From: Endozoicomonas sp965196975
GTDB taxonomy: Bacteria > Pseudomonadota > Gammaproteobacteria > Pseudomonadales > Endozoicomonadaceae
Assembly (NCBI RefSeq): GCF_965196975.1
Contig: NZ_OZ239981.1
Coordinates: forward strand, 2,976,001 to 3,040,000
DNA length: 64,000 nucleotides
Direction of reading: 5' to 3'
The position numbers were made by a program, and so were the translations under genes. The notes under the pieces are model-generated. The model made no database searches. It was not told the origin of the DNA and saw only the letters and a program-made list of their open reading frames with translations. This document shows positions 61,794 to 64,000 of the stretch, piece after piece. Within the stretch, counting starts at the first letter, position 1. Each line of letters opens with the position of its first letter.

Positions 61794-64000
61794 CTATCGG
61801 AACGGCTGCTGATAGCGCTTTACAGCATTAGTGGCCACCTGGTTAATCTGCTGGTTCAGCCGGTCGAGCCGTTCCCGCTTGGTATCTCGATCCATGTTTC
61901 GGTCTTCCATCACCTTGCGGACTTCCCTGCGCAGCTTGCTGATCTCCCGGCTGGCCTTGTTGAGCCCAGCCTTGTTTTTCAGTCTGGCACTGGCTGACTG
62001 TTCCAGCTCTTTAGCTCGCTGGTTTTCCCCGGTTTCCTGATAGTGCTTGATGGATGAAGCAATGGCATTCACGTCCTTGTTCATTTCATACAGATCATTG
62101 GTGTAACGGGTGCTGCCTGTGATGCGATCACCAAAGAACGAACCGACCACCGGGTAGTCCTGTTTGTTCCATGCGGGCTTTTCCCCTTCACCGGTCAGGT
62201 GTCGGGTAACCGCATCGGTCACCGCCAGCGTTCCTGTGGCAAAGGCATTGAAATAGCCTTTCAGCAGGTGTTCCAGCTTTTTCGGGGAGCGCATCCACTC
62301 CGGTGCGCCTTCGGGAAGGTACTGCACCAGTTCCTTTAGCGTCTCGCTGGTGTAGGGGTCGTATTGGGCTTCCGGCTTAAGTTGCTGCAAGCTCATGGGC
62401 ACAATATCCCGGTCACGAAAGCGGTCGCGGTTCTCACCCACTTCCCAGATCGGTTTGATGAACTGCGGTATGGGCGTGGACTCCAGGTTAAACATCGCCA
62501 TCCCCAAAGTCACCATGGCATCCTTGGTCCACTTGGCATCCTCATGGCCCATCATGCCTTGCCACAGGAACTCCGGTATGGTGGCAAAGATATGCCCCAC
62601 CTCGAACGGCTTGGGGATTCGGAAGTGGCCGTCTTCTCCGTCACCGATCCAGAAGTGGTGATAGGCCACTTTCTCGTCGGTGCTGAGTTCCTTGTAGCGA
62701 TCATCGTCTTCAAACAGTCGCACCAGCAGCCAGGAGGCAAAGCCATACATCAGCCCCCGCGTCAGCACCTCACCGGATAAGGCGCTCCAGTGCAGTTCAT
62801 CACCGGGCTTCACACCTCGCCACATCCGGTTCACACCCTGAAGCAAACTGTTGGTGAACTGAATGGATTGGGTCAGGAACCGAACAATGCCCCACTGCCC
62901 CTTACGGGTAAAGTTCATCACATCCAGCGACTGATAGGCGGCTTCCGCCGTTGAACCGCCTTCCTCCTTTACCCGTTCAAAGACGTGCAGCCGGTTGGAA
63001 TCCTCGAACCGTGCGCCAATGCTGTCCCAGAAGTCGATCAGTTTGCCGGGCGTGCTCAGGATGCGCTTCTGCTCCGCAGGGGATAGCTTCTTGCGAATGT
63101 TGTTGTAGTTGCTGCGGTAGTGACCACTGCTACTGCTGCCTCCGGCCATTTTCATCGCCCACAGGGAGTCATCCTCATCCAGGGACTTTCTGAAACCACG
63201 AATGGCACCGGCCAGCGGGTTCATGCCTACGACCTTGCCGTTGACCTCCGGGGCAATATGCACTGCCGTGGATAGCGTATCCCGGGTCAGGTTGCGGAAC
63301 CAGTAAGCAGGCATCGCCGTGACACCGCGCCGGACTATTTGGCTGGGAATGCCCACCAGTTTCATAAAACCGCTCTGCAGCTCTGGCCCGATGTCCTGAA
63401 TGGAGGCCAGCAGCAATGGATCATCCACCGCGTAGGTTTCCAGCTTGCCATCGCGTGAGACACTGGTGGTCCCTTTCAGGGTTTCGTATTTGGCCATCAG
63501 CGACTTCCAGCCGCGCATCTGCGCTGGGGTCAGGTCGGTACTGACGCCGATCCCCTGAAGAGCTGCCTTTACATCGTCGTCAGTAACGGTAATGGCACTC
63601 TCAATTTTCTCCACGGCCCCCAGTTGCAGGGCGTTATCGATGACCCGTTGCTGGGCGATATTCTTCAGGGCCGCATCGAGCATGGAACGGGTATTGCGCA
63701 CCATCGCTTCCAGTGGGGCTATCTTTTCTACACCACCTTTCAGCCGTTGAATACCGGAGGTTTGTCCGCCGAGTCCTTTTTTAGGCCGAATAAACCGCTG
63801 GTTTTCTTCCTGGTATTCCAGGTCGTGTATCCGGTTGAACGGGATGTAGTCGCCGGTATCGAACAGCTTGCGCTGTTCCTTGTCGAGTGTGCCGGCGGCT
63901 TCCATAAAATCCAGCAGGTCACGGTTGTGCTGCTGGTAGTCGTCCATCACCTGCTTGAACCGCTTCGCCAGTTCCGGCTGGGTATGCACCCAGTTCTGAA
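61794..64000 (-). CDS. Phage-type polyvalent protein, C-terminal part with LPD38-like region (runs off the window)
   Basis: The frame is open to the window edge, so at least 735 residues are visible and the N-terminus is missing. The central region (MPAYWFRNLTRDTLSTAVHI, then LDVMNFTRKGQWGIVRFLTQ and SIQFTNSLLQGVNRMWRG) matches what I recall as LPD38, a large-polyvalent-protein-associated domain. A short membrane-like stretch (FASWLLVRLFED) occurs at about residue 420. The C-terminal 110 residues are charged and coiled-coil-like (REISKLRREVRKVMEDRNMD). Polyvalent proteins are injected or encoded early by phages and conjugative elements. The gene therefore marks a prophage, phage-plasmid or related element beginning at the right end. 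A GTG at 63989 is an internal start candidate but need not be the true start. Confidence 0.7.
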   Translation of the reverse strand, partial: QNWVHTQPELAKRFKQVMDDYQQHNRDLLDFMEAAGTLDKEQRKLFDTGDYIPFNRIHDLEYQEENQRFIRPKKGLGGQTSGIQRLKGGVEKIAPLEAMVRNTRSMLDAALKNIAQQRVIDNALQLGAVEKIESAITVTDDDVKAALQGIGVSTDLTPAQMRGWKSLMAKYETLKGTTSVSRDGKLETYAVDDPLLLASIQDIGPELQSGFMKLVGIPSQIVRRGVTAMPAYWFRNLTRDTLSTAVHIAPEVNGKVVGMNPLAGAIRGFRKSLDEDDSLWAMKMAGGSSSSGHYRSNYNNIRKKLSPAEQKRILSTPGKLIDFWDSIGARFEDSNRLHVFERVKEEGGSTAEAAYQSLDVMNFTRKGQWGIVRFLTQSIQFTNSLLQGVNRMWRGVKPGDELHWSALSGEVLTRGLMYGFASWLLVRLFEDDDRYKELSTDEKVAYHHFWIGDGEDGHFRIPKPFEVGHIFATIPEFLWQGMMGHEDAKWTKDAMVTLGMAMFNLESTPIPQFIKPIWEVGENRDRFRDRDIVPMSLQQLKPEAQYDPYTSETLKELVQYLPEGAPEWMRSPKKLEHLLKGYFNAFATGTLAVTDAVTRHLTGEGEKPAWNKQDYPVVGSFFGDRITGSTRYTNDLYEMNKDVNAIASSIKHYQETGENQRAKELEQSASARLKNKAGLNKASREISKLRREVRKVMEDRNMDRDTKRERLDRLNQQINQVATNAVKRYQQPFR

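Noticed and set aside
1..64000. tRNA, rRNA and CRISPR features
   Set aside because: No cloverleaf, rRNA-like stretch or repeat-spacer array was recognised by reading either strand. A covariance search would be needed to exclude small RNAs.

Overview
The window looks like a chromosomal segment of a marine gammaproteobacterium with an accessory-rich genome. An Endozoicomonas-type symbiont is the best guess. This rests on gene content (quinol:fumarate reductase, DcuB, part of a type III secretion basal body, DUF1631 and Hpt proteins) and on the high insertion-sequence load. It is an inference, because no rRNA or tRNA gene is visible.

Layout. Positions 1-12.9 kb are mostly core genes: the 5' end of a nucleoside transporter, a Crp/Fnr-type regulator, a YhcC-like radical SAM protein, a DUF1631 protein, an Hpt protein, a short-chain dehydrogenase, the frdABCD operon and an aromatic amino-acid permease. 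At 13.0-16.5 kb an IS982-type element, itself carrying a nested MITE-like repeat, abuts three type III secretion genes (sctJ, sctK, sctL). Positions 16.5-24.3 kb hold small genes of unknown function, the first of three identical IS66-type elements, and a gene split by an IS701/IS4-like element.

Positions 24.3-35.7 kb are the most unusual part. Eight perfect 8-bp repeats precede a two-gene unit (a protein of unknown function and a TPR protein). After a terminator come two adjacent, related proteins, each joining an N-terminal PD-(D/E)XK-type nuclease signature to a DUF2075 P-loop ATPase, and then a UPF1/Dna2-like SF1 helicase. Removing the second IS66 copy and one target duplication restores an overlapping operon of these three genes. 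Next to it lies a NUMOD4-HNH endonuclease gene split by the second IS701/IS4-like copy. The third IS66 copy, recD2 and a SWIM-SNF2 helicase follow. At 45.2-50.0 kb a second tightly coupled pair pairs a DUF4145-like/SF1 helicase with a TPR/OB-fold protein. Both groups have the make-up of nucleic-acid-directed conflict or defence systems. No phage-defence function can be proved from sequence alone.

At 50.0-53.9 kb two diverged direct copies of a cold-shock gene 3' end flank a small-gene cassette with a DEDDh exonuclease and a GIY-YIG/DUF4357 nuclease. The intact csp gene diverges from dcuB, whose upstream region carries two perfect FNR-type boxes. DcuB and the fumarate reductase would together support anaerobic fumarate respiration. 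The right end (55.6-64 kb) has a VUT-family transporter, a phage-type HTH regulator with a small coupled gene, several small genes including an AP2-like protein and a glycogen-binding-module protein behind another FNR box, and the C-terminal part of a large phage-type polyvalent protein (LPD38-like) that runs off the window.
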